39,434 bases of DNA. Origin: Candidatus Nanoarchaeia archaeon (GTDB lineage Archaea; Nanobdellota; Nanobdellia; JAQUSD01). Within the stretch, counting starts at the first letter, position 1. Every line of letters begins with the position of its first letter. The DNA lies in the NCBI GenBank assembly GCA_028715295.1, contig JAQUSD010000005.1, forward strand, positions 1-39,434. Reading direction: 5' to 3'. Of the stretch, positions 1 to 8,375 are shown piece by piece. A program made the position numbers and the translations under genes. The notes below the pieces were generated by a model. That model worked only from the letters and a program-made list of their open reading frames with translations, had not been told where the DNA came from and did no database searches.

Positions 1-1138
1 TGTCTTCATAAGGATAAATCATGCCGATTACTCCTTTTTGTCCGTGCCTTGTTGCAAGCTTGTCTCCTATTTCAGGTATTTTTTCATTCCTCATTTTTAC
101 TCTTATGTATTTGTTTCCTTCTTCATTTTCAGTTATTATGACGCTGTCTACAACCCCTTCTTCTCCGTGCTTTATTGAAACAGAAGTGTCTCTTCTTCCC
201 TGATTTCCAAGTTTGTATTCTTCCATTGTTGAAAGGAATTTTGGAGGTGATGTTTTCCCGATAAGAACATCTTCTTCTCCAAGTTCAGCATCAGGATATA
301 CAATTCCGTCATCTTCAAGGAACCTGTAATTTTCTTCTGTTTTATACCCAGCAACTTCTTTATCAGGAGATTCAATTGCATCTACTTGGCCTCCAGGGTA
401 TCTTAATTCTTCTGCTTTGTATGGCCTGTAGTATGTTGAACGGTATATACCTCTTTCTATTGACGATTTGTTGAATATAATTGCGTCATCCATGTTGTAA
501 CCTTCAAATGAAGCAATTGCAAGAACAATGTTCTGTCCTACAGGATGCCTGTGGTAGTTTATTAAATCATACATTTGTGTACTTACAACAGGTTTCTGAG
601 GGTAATGTAGTGTTGAAACATCTGTGTCAACTCTTAACCTGTAGTTTGAACTGTAAAGTCCTAAAGCCTGCTTTACTGTTTTTGCACCTATAAGAACTCT
701 TACTGAAAGATTATGTTCAGCATAAGGAACCATGCCAGTCTGTATCCCAAATATTATTAATGGAGAAATTTCAAGGTGAGTGTGTTCTTTTGTTATGTCC
801 TTTTCCCAAAGAGCAATGTAAGAATCCTCTTCTTCTTCAGAATCAAGATATTCAATTATACCATTTTTGACTAAGTCACCCCATTTCATTTTATTTGCTT
901 TGAGCTTGTCAAGAATTTCTTTTGTAAGCTTTGATTTTCCGTCTTCAACAACAACAAGCGGACGTATTGCTCTTCCGTTTTCAGAAAGCATTATAATAAT
1001 ATCTTCTTCTTTTTTATATGAAATATTAAGTTCAGGAGAAACCTTTCCGCTTCTTCTCAGCTCCTTTACATTAGCAACGAACTTTTCAGGTTCTTTGCAT
1101 GTGCCAACATATTTTCCGTTTAAATGAACGTCAGTCAT
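1..1138 (-). CDS. rpoB1: DNA-directed RNA polymerase subunit B' (C-terminal part of split beta), 3' end beyond window
   Basis: This is the catalytic half of the archaeal beta subunit, read from an ATG at 1138 and still open at base 1, so the C-terminus lies outside the window. The translation contains the conserved stretches QNIVLAIASFEGYNMDDAI and LATRHGQKGVIGMI, which in the family line the active centre and contact the nascent RNA. The preceding rpoB'' gene stops at 1143, four bases before this ATG, and AAGGTTG across that stop can serve as ribosome binding site, so the two halves are translationally coupled. The split of beta into B'' and B' is typical of many euryarchaea and DPANN. In other archaea rpoA genes follow; they cannot be seen here. 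Confidence 0.97.
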   Translation of the reverse strand, partial: MTDVHLNGKYVGTCKEPEKFVANVKELRRSGKVSPELNISYKKEEDIIIMLSENGRAIRPLVVVEDGKSKLTKEILDKLKANKMKWGDLVKNGIIEYLDSEEEEDSYIALWEKDITKEHTHLEISPLIIFGIQTGMVPYAEHNLSVRVLIGAKTVKQALGLYSSNYRLRVDTDVSTLHYPQKPVVSTQMYDLINYHRHPVGQNIVLAIASFEGYNMDDAIIFNKSSIERGIYRSTYYRPYKAEELRYPGGQVDAIESPDKEVAGYKTEENYRFLEDDGIVYPDAELGEEDVLIGKTSPPKFLSTMEEYKLGNQGRRDTSVSIKHGEEGVVDSVIITENEEGNKYIRVKMRNEKIPEIGDKLATRHGQKGVIGMIYPYED

Positions 1139-1142
1139 TTTT

Positions 1143-2651
1143 TCAACCTTCTATTTTTAATCCTGCTTTTTCAATTGATTTAAGCAGTGTTTTTTCACTT
1201 AATTCACTTATAGTAACTTCGCATGTTGAAGCGAGATTTTTTCTAAGCCCGATATTTTGTCCTTCAGGCGTTTCAGAGGTGCATAATTTACCCCAGTGTG
1301 TTGGGTGAAGATCTCTTGCTTCAAAGTTTTCTCTTGATGAACTTAAAAGTGATACCACTCTTCTCAGATGGGAGATAGTTGCAAAGTAGTTAAGCCTCTC
1401 AATGTGCTGTGATATCCCGTGCCTGTTACCTACCCATTCACCAGTTGCGAGTGCTGACCTTAGTCTTGATGTAAGGAGCTGTGAACGAGTCACTGCCTGG
1501 AATATAGGGTACTTCCCTCTTTTAACCAGCCTTTCAAAATTGTATTTTACATCTCCAACAAGCATTCTGAAAACAAATCTGAATAGTGATTCCATTAAAT
1601 CTCCTGAAAGTCTTAAACGCTTGTTTGCATAATGGTCTTTATCATCAATTTCAAGTTCATTGTATGAAATCAAAAGAAGTTTTTTGACTGCTTTTCCAAG
1701 GAAATGGGCTTTTAGTTCTCTGTCTTTTTTGCCGTTTCCGATATGGGGTAAAAGGAATCTGTCTATTATGTTTTTGATTCTTTTGATTCTTTTTTGCTTT
1801 TTATATGCAAGTTTAAGCTTGTTTGCAATGTATTCAAGAGCATCTTCCTGTGTTTTTACTTCTCTTCCTTCATGAAGATTGATGAATAAATCAGAAGAGA
1901 ATTTTTCATCAGCAGAAACTGCAGTTACAATATCCTTGTCTTTTGTAACACCCAATGCTTTCATGACAACTGCAAAAGGTATTTTCTTAACTCTTGTAAA
2001 TGAAACATAAACTCTTCCGTCTTTGTTCTTCTCAATAACATGCGGTATTCTGAATCTTCCATCTTCAGAAAATATTTTCCCAATGTATTCAACGGTCCTG
2101 CTTTTTGTGTCTTCTTCAACAAAAAGCTTGTTAGGCGCTAAGTCTTCAACTATAACAACCACACGCTCAGTCCCGTTGATTATAAAATACCCTCCTGGGT
2201 CATCAGGGTCTTCATTCATTTCTATTAGTTCTTTTCTTGATTTACCGTTTAAGTAGCAGTATTTTGATTTAAGCATGATTGGGAGATGTCCTATGTATAC
2301 GTTTTCCTTTTCTTTTTCAATTCCATTTTCAACCTTTATCATTTCAAGGTATACTGGAGCTTCATAAGTGATGCTTCTTGTTCTTGCTTCCATTGGGGCT
2401 ATATCTCTCATTGCTCCGTCAGAATCTTTGAATTTAGGTTTTTTAACCCATATCTTCCCAAGTTTTATTTTAAAATTTTCAAGAGAAGGAGGTATAATAT
2501 CAGGCTGGATTTCAACAACTTCATCAACAACCCTCTGGATTCCGCTATCAATAAATTTGTCAAAAGATTTTATGTGTAAATCAGAAACTGTGTTTTCTTC
2601 AAAATATTTCTGAAGAAGAACTTTTTGGTATTCATTATCGTATTTACTCAT
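1143..2651 (-). CDS. rpoB2: DNA-directed RNA polymerase subunit B'' (N-terminal part of split beta)
   Basis: A 502-aa protein matching the N-terminal half of archaeal RNA polymerase beta. It has the protrusion/lobe region, the segment GGYFIINGTERVVVIVEDLAPN, and near the C-terminus the fork-loop region GNRHGISQHIERLNYFATISHLRR followed by DLHPTHWGKLCTSETPEGQN. A longer reading frame begins with TTG codons at 2657. The ATG at 2651 is preferred because GGTGAT lies five bases upstream and complements the archaeal 16S 3' end. This start overlaps the rpoH stop by eight bases (coupled translation). It ends just before rpoB' and the two polypeptides assemble into one functional beta-like subunit. 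Length is normal. Confidence 0.97.
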   Translation of the reverse strand: MSKYDNEYQKVLLQKYFEENTVSDLHIKSFDKFIDSGIQRVVDEVVEIQPDIIPPSLENFKIKLGKIWVKKPKFKDSDGAMRDIAPMEARTRSITYEAPVYLEMIKVENGIEKEKENVYIGHLPIMLKSKYCYLNGKSRKELIEMNEDPDDPGGYFIINGTERVVVIVEDLAPNKLFVEEDTKSRTVEYIGKIFSEDGRFRIPHVIEKNKDGRVYVSFTRVKKIPFAVVMKALGVTKDKDIVTAVSADEKFSSDLFINLHEGREVKTQEDALEYIANKLKLAYKKQKRIKRIKNIIDRFLLPHIGNGKKDRELKAHFLGKAVKKLLLISYNELEIDDKDHYANKRLRLSGDLMESLFRFVFRMLVGDVKYNFERLVKRGKYPIFQAVTRSQLLTSRLRSALATGEWVGNRHGISQHIERLNYFATISHLRRVVSLLSSSRENFEARDLHPTHWGKLCTSETPEGQNIGLRKNLASTCEVTISELSEKTLLKSIEKAGLKIEG

Positions 2652-2913
2652 CAACAATCACCCTGTAATATACAGACTTGCCTGCTGTTTCGCTTTTTCT
2701 TGTTATTTCAACAACATCTCCTGCATTAACAGGAAGTTCATCCCCTTCCTTTGAATTCTTTTTTATCTGCTTTATTGCAGGGTCTTTTATTGATAGTTTA
2801 GGTAACTGATAGACTTTTATGTTGTATTTCTTAAGAAGTTCTGCCTTTTCCTTTTCTTTTAAAATTGTGTGTATAGGCACTAGCTGATGTTTAAAAATAT
2901 CGAATTCGGCCAC
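2644..2913 (-). CDS. rpoH: DNA-directed RNA polymerase subunit H (RPB5 C-terminal homologue)
   Basis: An 89-aa archaeal/eukaryotic-type polymerase subunit. The family signature of RPB5 is seen: an N-terminal FKHQLVPIHTIL segment and the core QLPKLSIKDPAIK, followed by GDVVEITRKS and a C-terminal YYRVIV. It starts with GTG at 2913. A TATA-like box about 30 bp upstream (2940-2953) gives a very short leader, so it is the first gene of the rpoH-rpoB''-rpoB' operon. This position, upstream of the split beta genes, is the classical archaeal arrangement. Confidence 0.95.
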   Translation of the reverse strand: MAEFDIFKHQLVPIHTILKEKEKAELLKKYNIKVYQLPKLSIKDPAIKQIKKNSKEGDELPVNAGDVVEITRKSETAGKSVYYRVIVDE

Positions 2914-2937
2914 TGTACTTTCAAAGATGATAATAGT

Positions 2938-2953
2938 ATAATTTATATACTTT
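2938..2953 (-). promoter_or_regulatory. TATA/BRE promoter of the RNA polymerase operon
   Basis: On the minus strand the sequence AAAAGTATATAAATTA looks like a BRE plus TATA box centred near 2945. It is about 32 bp from the rpoH GTG, placing transcription start a few bases before the start codon. A second AT-rich box (GGGTTATAAAAAACCC, near 2970-2986) is symmetric and could be an alternative promoter or a small hairpin. The rest of 2954-3059 shows nothing else I can name. Confidence 0.55.
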
Positions 2954-3059
2954 TCTATCAGGATAAATCGGGTTTTTTATAACCCTTTACAAAATGATTA
3001 ATTAGGTATAGCAAACACCCATATTTAAATCATTCTAAAGTAATACAAAAAGGATTGTA

Positions 3060-3133
3060 TGGGCCTGACGGGATTTGAACCCGCAGCCTACTGGTTAAAA
3101 GCCAGCCGCTCTGCCAGGTTGAGCTACAGACCC
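3060..3133 (-). tRNA. tRNA-Lys (anticodon TTT)
   Basis: On the minus strand a full cloverleaf is seen. The acceptor arm GGGTCTG pairs with CAGGCCC (one G-T pair), followed by discriminator A. The anticodon stem GCTGG/CCAGT encloses the loop CTTTTAA, giving anticodon TTT. The T-loop is TTCAAAT. CCA is not encoded. A TATA-like AGTTTAAATA lies about 32 bp upstream of the 5' end (near 3165). Confidence 0.96.
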
Positions 3134-3163
3134 ATTATTCAAAAATGACTTTATTTTGATTAT

Positions 3164-3817
3164 TTAAACTTTTCCATCAGCTAAAAGTCCAATTAACTCA
3201 TTTAGTGTTTTAACTTTTAGAGTATGGTTGATGCTGTAATTTCCTCTTTCAACAATAATACACGGAATTCCTGCTGAAATAGATGCTTCAACATCTACAT
3301 GCGAGTCCCCAACATAAACTGCTTTTTTTGCATTCATCTTTTTCATTGCAAAGTGTATCATATCAGGGCTTGGCTTGAATTTGAGGCTTTCTGATTCAGT
3401 TGGGCTTATTTTAAAATCAAAAAATCTGTCAAGATCGTGAGCCTGAAGTATTGCATCCCTTCCAGAATGATTGTGATTTGTAATCAAACCCATCTTATAA
3501 TTCTTAGAAAGATTTTCAAGAACATCAACTGCTTCTTGGTAAGGTGTTATTTCATCACCTGCTTCAAGCCCTTTTTTAACAGCTTCATAACATTCATTGT
3601 TGAAACTTTCCCAGAACAAATTTTTTTCTTTTAATTTTTCCTCAGTGTATTTTATTATCTCGCTGAAATTTGTTTCTTCACTGTAATCAGGCAGAGTTTC
3701 TACAAAGGGCTTGCACGCCTTGTACACAACAGGATTCCAGAATCTCTTCCAGCCTTTTGTGTAATTTATTAAAGTTCCGTCCAGGTCAAAAAGAACTGTG
3801 TCTGTTTTAAAATTCAT
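3164..3817 (-). CDS. HAD-superfamily phosphatase (phosphoglycolate phosphatase-like)
   Basis: A 217-aa haloacid-dehalogenase fold hydrolase. Motif I is VLFDLDGTL at the N-terminus (nucleophile and acid Asp). A helical cap follows, then motif II at GLITNHNHSG, the conserved Lys in KFKPSPDMI, and motif IV at YVGDSHVDVEASISAGI. The order and length fit the Gph/PGP subgroup, which dephosphorylates small metabolites such as phosphoglycolate, but the substrate cannot be read from the sequence. The ATG at 3817 has an AT-rich box about 28 bp upstream, shared in a compact divergent region with the orphan starting at 3870. Confidence 0.88.
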   Translation of the reverse strand: MNFKTDTVLFDLDGTLINYTKGWKRFWNPVVYKACKPFVETLPDYSEETNFSEIIKYTEEKLKEKNLFWESFNNECYEAVKKGLEAGDEITPYQEAVDVLENLSKNYKMGLITNHNHSGRDAILQAHDLDRFFDFKISPTESESLKFKPSPDMIHFAMKKMNAKKAVYVGDSHVDVEASISAGIPCIIVERGNYSINHTLKVKTLNELIGLLADGKV

Positions 3818-3869
3818 TTTTAATACTAATAAAGAAACCTTTTTAATTAATGTGGTTCAATAGGACAAT

Positions 3870-4160
3870 ATGAATATAATGAAAAGTATATCATGGAAGC
3901 CTTTTGTTGATGCTGAGAAGCAGGGATGGCTTAATATATCAATATCATATTCTGATGAGAAAATCGGACTTGGTTCAAAAGAAGAGCCTTGTGCAGTTGA
4001 CATGATGGTTCACGAGAATGTTATCAGAGATATACTTCCTAAGCTAGGACTCACTCTTGAACATGTTGAAAAGATAAAAAAGGGAGAACAAATCAAGCTT
4101 AGTAAAAAAGATATGGTAAAGGTTGAATCAGCAAATACAAGCGATTCAATGTTTGGTTAA
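3870..4160 (+). CDS. Conserved-looking hypothetical protein, 96 aa
   Basis: I do not recognise a family. The protein is soluble and of mixed alpha/beta character, beginning MNIMKSISWKPFVDAEKQGW with a second possible start at 3879. It has a lysine-rich C-terminal part (KIKKGEQIKLSKKDMVKVE) and no signal peptide or membrane segment. A TTTTAATTAA box about 25 bp upstream of 3870 supports a leaderless start there and may also serve the divergent HAD gene. Its last four bases overlap the end of the convergent gene at 4157-4498. Codon use resembles the neighbours, so it is probably a real gene. Confidence 0.6.
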   Translation: MNIMKSISWKPFVDAEKQGWLNISISYSDEKIGLGSKEEPCAVDMMVHENVIRDILPKLGLTLEHVEKIKKGEQIKLSKKDMVKVESANTSDSMFG

Positions 4161-4498
4161 GCCTTAATTATCCCTTTTGATTTTAGAATTTCTTTTGCTT
4201 TGTTTCTGTCAGGTATTTTATATCCTGCTTCTTTAGGTATCATTCTTTTAATCTGTTCACAGAACTTATCGTAGTTGTTTCCTGCGTTTTCATCCCATCT
4301 CCCTGATTTTTTCATTGAGGCTATCTGGGATGATGCGCTCAACATAAGTTCTGCAACTTTTCCTTCCTGCTGAGAGCCTAGTTCTTTTATTAAATCCCTG
4401 ATATGTTTTTTATTATCATTAAGATAGTTTATATCTCCTTCAGCCATTCTGAAAGCATGCTTTTCAAATTCCCTGATTAATTCTTCTTTTTCAGCCAT
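4157..4498 (-). CDS. Hypothetical alpha-helical protein, 113 aa
   Basis: Unrecognised. The sequence is almost wholly helical and charged, starting MAEKEELIREFEKHAFRMAE, and ends in IPDRNKAKEILKSKGIIKA. The reading frame extends to a TTG at 4507, but ATG 4498 is the better start: a CTTAAATAAA box lies about 32 bp upstream. There is no membrane segment and no Cys/His cluster. It converges with the 3870-4160 gene, sharing four bases at the stops. No function is proposed. Confidence 0.6.
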   Translation of the reverse strand: MAEKEELIREFEKHAFRMAEGDINYLNDNKKHIRDLIKELGSQQEGKVAELMLSASSQIASMKKSGRWDENAGNNYDKFCEQIKRMIPKEAGYKIPDRNKAKEILKSKGIIKA

Positions 4499-4600
4499 AA
4501 CTACCAATATTAGAATTGTTGATTAGTTTATTTAAGGATTTTCTTATCCCTTCTGCAGCATATATACAGTGCATATAATTAACCAGATAAAACAGTTTAT

Positions 4601-6772
4601 CTAAATCTTTTTATACTTCAGCAGAAGAGAATTTGTTACAACGCTTACTGAACTCATAGCCATTGCTCCTGCAGCAATCATGGGATTTAACAGCCATCCT
4701 GTTGCAAAATAAAACACGCCCGCAGCAACAGGGATTCCGATTATGTTATAAATTAAAGCCCAGAACATATTCTGCTTTATCTTATCCATTGTTGATTTGC
4801 TTAACTTTATTGCTCGTGGAACATCCATCAAGTCATTTTTCATCAGCACAATATCCCCAGTTTCTATTGCAACATCTGTTCCAGAACCCATTGCAATACC
4901 CACATCAGATTGTGCAATTGCAGGCGCATCATTAATGCCATCCCCCACCATTGCAACTTTTCCTTTTTTCTGTAGCTTTTTAACATAGAGTTCCTTGTCT
5001 TCAGGAAGAACTTCTGCAAAGAAATTGTTTATTCCTGTTTTTTCAGCAATTGCTTTTGCAGTTATTTTGTTGTCACCTGTAATCATATACACTTCAATGT
5101 TCATGTCTTTTAATTTCTTAATTGCTTCAGGCGAACTTTCCTTTATTGTATCCGCAACACCAATGACGCCAATGAGTTTTTTATTTTCTGCTATGAACAT
5201 CACTGTTTTACCTTCTCTTTCGAGCAGTTCAGCTTGTTTCTTTTCAGATAACTTCACATGATGTTTTTCCATTAGTTTAAGATTTCCTGCTAAATAGGAC
5301 TTTCTGTTGATTTTTGCTTCAATACCCTGCCCTGGAACAGCCTTAAAATGCGAAGCTCTTGAGAGTTTCACCCCCCCGGCCTTTCTTACAATTGCTTCTG
5401 CAAGAGGATGTTCAGAATTCTTCTCAATGCTCGCTGCTATGCAGAGAACGTAATTTTTCTTTTTTTTGTTTAAAGGTATAATATCAGTTACCTCAGGCTT
5501 TCCTTTTGTTATTGTTCCTGTTTTGTCGAGAATGATATATTTTATTTTATGTGCTGTTTCAAGTGATTCCCCTCCCCTGATTAATATCCCGTTCTGAGCA
5601 CCTTTTCCTGTTCCAACCATTATCGCAGTGGGGGTAGCCAACCCAAGGGCACACGGGCATGCAATTACCAAAACCGCAACAGCCACTATTATACTGAATG
5701 AAAGGCTTGCATTAAAAACAAACTGCCAGATAAGAAAGGTACTTAATGCAATTATAACCACTGCAGGAACAAAATATGATGAAACCTTGTCTGCAAATCT
5801 CTGTATTGGTGCTTTTGACAACTGAGCATCTTCTATTAATTTGATTATTCTTGCAAGTGTTGTTTCAGCACCCACCTTTGTTGCTTTGAATCTTATAAAT
5901 CCATTTTTATTTATTGTTCCTCCAATAACATAGTCTTCTTTTTTCTTTTCAACAGGAATGCTTTCCCCAGTTACCATACTTTCATCTATTGATGTTAACC
6001 CGCTTATTATCTTTCCATCAACAGGAACTTTTTCTCCAGGTTTTACAATTACAATATCTCCCTTTTTAACTTCATCAACAGTGATTCTAATCTCTTTTCC
6101 GTTTCTTATCACCATGGCCTTTTTTGCCCCAAGCATAAGAAGTTTCTTTATTGCTTCCGAAGTTTTTCCTTTTGCAATTTCTTCTAAGTATTCACCCAGC
6201 ATTACCAATGTAATCAGAACGGCAGATATTTCAAAATACTGGCTTTCCATGAGATTGAACAAAACCACATAGACACTGTAAAAATAAGCTGCGCTTGTTC
6301 CTATTGCAATTAAGGTTTCCATATTCGAGCTTTTATTCTTTAATGCAACCCACGCACCCTTATAGAACCTCATGCCAACATAGAACTGTATTGGGGTTGC
6401 AAGAGCCCATAAAATATACTCCATATAAGGTATATTTACATCCATAAAGAACATGCTTAAAATAAATATTGGAACTGCAAAAATAATACTGAATATTAAC
6501 TTGTTCCTCATACTCTTGAGTTCTTTCTTCTTTTTTTCTTCCTCTATTTCAAGCGATTTTGTGACAGAAGCATTGTATCCCATCTCCTGTATTATATCAA
6601 TTATCTTTTCAGAGCTGATTTCTTTGGGGTTGAATTCAACAGCAGCTTTTTCAGTTGCAAAATTAACATTGACTGATTTGATTCCGCTTGTTTTGCTTAA
6701 TGTTTTTGAGATAAGCGTTACACAGCTCTGGCAGTGCATTTTGTCTATTGTAAGATTGATCTTTTCAGTCAT
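4601..6772 (-). CDS. copA: Cu(+)-exporting P1B-type ATPase (CopA)
   Basis: A 723-aa copper pump that moves Cu(I) out of the cytoplasm at the cost of ATP. An N-terminal heavy-metal-associated domain carries MHCQSC (residues 12-17). The rest has the P1B order: TGES in the actuator (near 269), the transmembrane metal site ACPCALG (near 372), DKTGT with the phosphorylated Asp (near 415), the SEHPLAEA nucleotide-binding motif (near 454) and GDGINDAP (near 612). The late helices carry YN and MAMSS, the P1B-1 signature for Cu(I)/Ag(I). Start ATG 6772 has AAGGAGAT eight bases upstream, as expected for an internal operon gene. It lies 43 bp after the HMA-TauE-cupredoxin gene. Confidence 0.96.
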   Translation of the reverse strand: MTEKINLTIDKMHCQSCVTLISKTLSKTSGIKSVNVNFATEKAAVEFNPKEISSEKIIDIIQEMGYNASVTKSLEIEEEKKKKELKSMRNKLIFSIIFAVPIFILSMFFMDVNIPYMEYILWALATPIQFYVGMRFYKGAWVALKNKSSNMETLIAIGTSAAYFYSVYVVLFNLMESQYFEISAVLITLVMLGEYLEEIAKGKTSEAIKKLLMLGAKKAMVIRNGKEIRITVDEVKKGDIVIVKPGEKVPVDGKIISGLTSIDESMVTGESIPVEKKKEDYVIGGTINKNGFIRFKATKVGAETTLARIIKLIEDAQLSKAPIQRFADKVSSYFVPAVVIIALSTFLIWQFVFNASLSFSIIVAVAVLVIACPCALGLATPTAIMVGTGKGAQNGILIRGGESLETAHKIKYIILDKTGTITKGKPEVTDIIPLNKKKKNYVLCIAASIEKNSEHPLAEAIVRKAGGVKLSRASHFKAVPGQGIEAKINRKSYLAGNLKLMEKHHVKLSEKKQAELLEREGKTVMFIAENKKLIGVIGVADTIKESSPEAIKKLKDMNIEVYMITGDNKITAKAIAEKTGINNFFAEVLPEDKELYVKKLQKKGKVAMVGDGINDAPAIAQSDVGIAMGSGTDVAIETGDIVLMKNDLMDVPRAIKLSKSTMDKIKQNMFWALIYNIIGIPVAAGVFYFATGWLLNPMIAAGAMAMSSVSVVTNSLLLKYKKI

Positions 6773-6815
6773 TTTTCATATCTCCTTAATTTTTCAGTGC
6801 TTATTTAATTTATCA

Positions 6816-8309
6816 TTAACCAGAACATCCGCAAGTGCTTGTTCCGCATGCCCCCCCATAGCTTCCCTGCTTTGGCTGGGGGGCAGATGCAAGTTCTTTC
6901 TGAACCACTTCCTGGTTGGATAAATCCATATTATCCGTTATAATGAACGTTCCCGGTATCATACCCATCCAGCAGCTCCAAGGGATAATCCCGCTTTGAG
7001 TGGGGGTAAATTCAATAGTTTGTTCTCCGGTTTTTATGCTAAAATGCAGTCCAAGTTTAGGAACCTGTATTGCATTATTGCATCCATTGATTTCCTTTCC
7101 GTTTATTATCCACCTGATAGGAACGCCTGTTTTAAGCACAAACTTGTCAGGACTCCAGCCGTATCTTGTCACATCCATTCTTATTTCCTGATAACCATCA
7201 CTGGAAAGAGATACGGAATCAACAGCAGAACTATCTCCTGTTAATGTATTTGCATTTATTGCAGTTGCTATGCTCTGTATATCATAACCTGTTCCTGTTA
7301 ATGCAAGCCCGTTGTTGAGCATTATTAACCCAAGCACTATAACAATAACGCCTGAAAATTTCAGAATCTCATGGGTTAATTTTGAGGAGATTGCTCCTGT
7401 TATATAACCAAAGCCTAACATTGCAGGCAGAGTTCCCAGCGCAAAAAAGAACAGCATTTTTCCACCTTCAACAGCACTGCCAGTTCCTGCAGCCATAACA
7501 TACATTGCCTGAAGAGGGCCACATGCAAGCATCAGTCCATTAAGCAGTCCAATTACAAGAGGACTTGAGCTTTTTCCTCTTTGCTTGTTTACAAATCTTT
7601 CAAGAAACTTTGGAGTTGGTATTCTTATTCTTCTTAGTACAGGGATGATGTTAAGCATATTGATTCCATATACTAAAAGGAATATACCAGCAATTATTCC
7701 TGCAATTCCACGCATTAAAGGGGTAAATGTTATTGCAGAACCTATTAAACCAAACACAGCACCCATTAAAGTGTAGGAGATTAATTTACCTCCCGCATAT
7801 TTCAAATGTGAAATATTTGATTTTTTACCTTCTTTTGTGTCTTTTGCAGTATATGAAATAACAAACCCACCGCACATACCCACACAGTGAAGTCCGGTTA
7901 TAAATCCTGTAAGGAAAAGAAGTCCATAACTTGTATTTTTGTCAAGCACAGGCAATTCAACAGATTCACTTAGATTCAAAATGAAATAAATGAAAACAAG
8001 AGCTCCTATTGTCAGGAATATGTAACCAAAAAGTTTTTTTTTGGACAATTTAAGTGCATGCTTGGATTTTTCAGGCAGAATGGTTTCAGCATCACTTCTT
8101 GTTGTGGAGCATATGTATCCTTTTTCCTCTATTTTTGAAAGTATTTTTTCAATGCTTGTCCTGTGTTCATCATATACTACTTTTCCTTTTTGGGTTGCAT
8201 AATCAATCCAGCAGTCCTTAACACCTTCAATTCCAATCGCTGTGCTTCTTATCAGTTTTTCACAACTGTGGCAAGTCATGCCTTCTGCTTTGAATTCTAA
8301 TGTTTTCAT
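6816..8309 (-). CDS. HMA - TauE/SafE-type membrane - cupredoxin-like fusion protein (copper handling)
   Basis: A 497-aa fusion. Residues 1-70 are a heavy-metal-associated domain with MTCHSC (11-16). About 95-355 are a multi-helix membrane domain of the TauE/SafE (COG2836-like) family, with GLHCVGMCGGFVISY and GLLNGLMLACGPLQAMYVM; Cys residues in these helices may bind metal. About 390-475 resemble a cupredoxin-like (EfeO-type) domain with GCNNAIQVP, ending in SGIIPWSCWMGMIPGTFII. The tail CGTSTCGCSG looks like a metal-binding finger. Family knowledge says such proteins are found with copper ATPases. I infer copper delivery or sequestration at the membrane next to CopA. No Shine-Dalgarno is present; a TATA box 28 bp upstream suggests a leaderless internal promoter. 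Confidence 0.85.
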   Translation of the reverse strand: MKTLEFKAEGMTCHSCEKLIRSTAIGIEGVKDCWIDYATQKGKVVYDEHRTSIEKILSKIEEKGYICSTTRSDAETILPEKSKHALKLSKKKLFGYIFLTIGALVFIYFILNLSESVELPVLDKNTSYGLLFLTGFITGLHCVGMCGGFVISYTAKDTKEGKKSNISHLKYAGGKLISYTLMGAVFGLIGSAITFTPLMRGIAGIIAGIFLLVYGINMLNIIPVLRRIRIPTPKFLERFVNKQRGKSSSPLVIGLLNGLMLACGPLQAMYVMAAGTGSAVEGGKMLFFFALGTLPAMLGFGYITGAISSKLTHEILKFSGVIVIVLGLIMLNNGLALTGTGYDIQSIATAINANTLTGDSSAVDSVSLSSDGYQEIRMDVTRYGWSPDKFVLKTGVPIRWIINGKEINGCNNAIQVPKLGLHFSIKTGEQTIEFTPTQSGIIPWSCWMGMIPGTFIITDNMDLSNQEVVQKELASAPQPKQGSYGGACGTSTCGCSG

Positions 8310-8330
8310 TGAGCATTTCTGAAAATGAAA

Positions 8331-8375
8331 CGCCTTATAAGAAATTGTTTGAAACTAGTTTCAGTGAAATTTCAC
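8331..8375 (-). promoter_or_regulatory. Internal promoter with two adjacent perfect palindromes (putative metal-responsive operator)
   Basis: On the minus strand TTCTTATAAGG (8333-8344) is a TATA box about 28 bp before the ATG at 8309. Directly upstream lie two perfect palindromes, TGAAACTAGTTTCA (8350-8363) and GTGAAATTTCAC (8364-8375). Both have TGAAA/TTTCA arms. The second runs over the stop codon of the regulator gene. This is the expected place for a regulator binding site. The bound protein is unknown, with the 8372-8857 product the obvious candidate. Confidence 0.6.

Noticed and set aside
6453-6923. 156-aa plus-strand frame opposite copA
   Set aside because: Antisense to the HMA and membrane part of copA; the hydrophobic look comes from the reverse complement of membrane codons.
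7585-7776. Plus-strand hydrophobic frame opposite the TauE/SafE domain
   Set aside because: Antisense shadow of a membrane region, no promoter or ribosome binding site.
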